Positions 63,097 through 64,000 of a DNA stretch of 64,000 nucleotides are shown in pieces. The stretch is from Phyllobacterium pellucidum (GTDB lineage: Bacteria > Pseudomonadota > Alphaproteobacteria > Rhizobiales > Rhizobiaceae). How positions within the stretch are numbered: the stretch's first letter is position 1; each line of letters starts with the position of its first letter. Under the pieces are notes generated by a model. The model saw only the letters and a list, made by a program, of their open reading frames with translations, did not search any database and was not told where the DNA came from. The stretch spans positions 372,001 to 436,000 of the forward strand of contig NZ_JABUMX010000001.1 of the NCBI RefSeq assembly GCF_013327855.1, given 5' to 3'. The position numbers and the translations under genes are program-made.

Positions 63097-64000
63097 TGGC
63101 GAAGGCCCGGGTTCAATTCATCTGCCAGAACTGCGGCGCAGTGCATTCACGCTGGGCGGGGAAGTGCGACGAGTGCGGTGAGTGGAACACGCTGGTCGAG
63201 GAAGGCACCTCCGGCGGGATCGGGAGCGGCCCGGGACGCCTTTCGGCCCGCAAGGGCCGAGCCGTCGCCCTCACCAGCCTTTCTGGCGAAATTGAGGATG
63301 CGCCGCGTATCCGATCCGGGATCGGCGAACTTGACCGGGTGACCGGGGGCGGATTTGTACGCGGTTCCGCCATTCTCGTCGGCGGCGATCCCGGTATCGG
63401 CAAGTCCACATTGCTGACACAGGCGGCAGCAGCGCTGGCGCGGCGTGGAAACCGCGTGGTCTACGTCTCGGGCGAGGAGGCGGTGGCGCAGATCAGGTTG
63501 CGCGCGCAGCGCCTCGACGCTGCGGACACCGATGTGCAGCTAGCGGCCGAGACCAATGTCGAGGACATTCTGGCGACTATCGCCGATTCGAAGCGCCCCG
63601 ACCTCATCATCATCGACTCGATCCAGACCCTTTGGACGGACGCGGCCGATTCGGCGCCCGGCACGGTGACGCAGGTACGCGCCGGCGCACAGGCGATGAT
63701 CCGCTATGCCAAGCAGACCGGCGCCGCCGTCGTTCTCGTCGGCCATGTCACCAAGGAAGGCCAGATTGCCGGTCCGCGCGTCGTCGAGCATATGGTCGAT
63801 GCCGTGCTCTATTTCGAGGGCGAAGGTGGCCATCACTACCGCATCCTGCGCACGGTGAAGAACCGCTTCGGACCCACTGACGAGATCGGCGTCTTCGAAA
63901 TGTCCGACCGCGGCTTGCGCGAAGTTGCGAACCCATCCGAGCTTTTTCTCGGCGAGCGCAACGAAAAATCCCCGGGCGCAGCAGTGTTTGCAGGCATGGA
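63096..64000 (+). CDS. radA: DNA repair protein RadA (5' part)
   Basis: The 5' part of radA (about 300 residues here) runs off the window end. It has an N-terminal zinc finger with C-x2-C pairs ('FICQNCGAVHSRWAGKCDECGEWN'), a RecA-like ATPase with Walker A 'GGDPGIGKSTLLTQAAAAL' and the RadA-specific 'KNRFGPTDEIGVFEM' (KNRFG motif). The C-terminal Lon-like domain lies beyond. RadA helps branch migration in recombination. The ATG overlaps the alr stop. Confidence 0.96.
   Translation, partial: MAKARVQFICQNCGAVHSRWAGKCDECGEWNTLVEEGTSGGIGSGPGRLSARKGRAVALTSLSGEIEDAPRIRSGIGELDRVTGGGFVRGSAILVGGDPGIGKSTLLTQAAAALARRGNRVVYVSGEEAVAQIRLRAQRLDAADTDVQLAAETNVEDILATIADSKRPDLIIIDSIQTLWTDAADSAPGTVTQVRAGAQAMIRYAKQTGAAVVLVGHVTKEGQIAGPRVVEHMVDAVLYFEGEGGHHYRILRTVKNRFGPTDEIGVFEMSDRGLREVANPSELFLGERNEKSPGAAVFAGM

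Overview
The window is chromosomal DNA of an alphaproteobacterium of the order Hyphomicrobiales (Rhizobiales), most like the Brucellaceae/Phyllobacteriaceae (Brucella, Ochrobactrum, Phyllobacterium, Mesorhizobium). The reasons are an Omp25/Omp31-type outer membrane protein, an HdaA-type DnaA regulator next to a PgsA-like and an AI-2E-type gene and divergent from purM-purN, a bacterial NDUFS4-type complex I protein, and the gene orders fabD-fabG-acpP-fabF-mltG-yicC-gmk, lptF-lptG-lptD-surA-like-pdxA-rsmA and rpsF-rpsR-DUF2232-rplI. Most of the window is core genome. It holds no IS element, prophage, CRISPR array or rRNA operon that I can recognise. The genus is an inference.

Layout. Positions 1-14400 are the accessory part: the tail of a DUF305 protein, an FkbM methyltransferase, small lipoproteins and micro membrane proteins, a lone MCE/MlaD protein, a LysR regulator, a Bug/TctC-type binding protein remnant, a WbsX-type polysaccharide protein, two tRNAs (Arg-TCT and Pro-TGG) flanking the NDUFS4 homologue, a secreted arylsulfatase, and a Bcr/CflA-type MFS pump behind an attenuator-like leader. 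Positions 14400-18740 hold hdaA/AI-2E/pgsA-like divergent from purMN. Positions 18740-26300 hold a molybdopterin oxidoreductase, two GSTs, an EamA transporter, rlmJ, an RNase T2 and the omp25-like gene.

Positions 26770-31500 form a tight block: a pteridine-reductase-like SDR, uvrC, pgsA, moaD, moaE and a META-domain protein. Several of its stop and start codons overlap. A bidirectional terminator and ndk follow. Positions 32200-39800 hold DinB, an ABC-F ATPase, GNAT acetyltransferases, an MFS pump broken by one in-frame stop and its divergent Fe-S-type regulator, holC and a GST.

Positions 39775-49150 hold pepA, divergent from the envelope operon lptF-lptG-lptD-surA-like-pdxA-rsmA. Positions 49149-55582, on the minus strand, hold gmk, yicC, mltG and the fatty-acid genes fabF, acpP, fabG and fabD. 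Positions 56042-64000 hold rpsF-rpsR-DUF2232-rplI, a cyclopropane-fatty-acid synthase, dnaB, alr and the 5' part of radA, which runs off the end.

No clearly new multi-gene system is visible. The best leads are the leader-peptide/terminator arrangement before the MFS gene at 13168, the cysteine-rich regulator with its interrupted MFS partner at 35383-37565, the structured leader of rpsF, and the tandem micro membrane proteins at 3818-4138.
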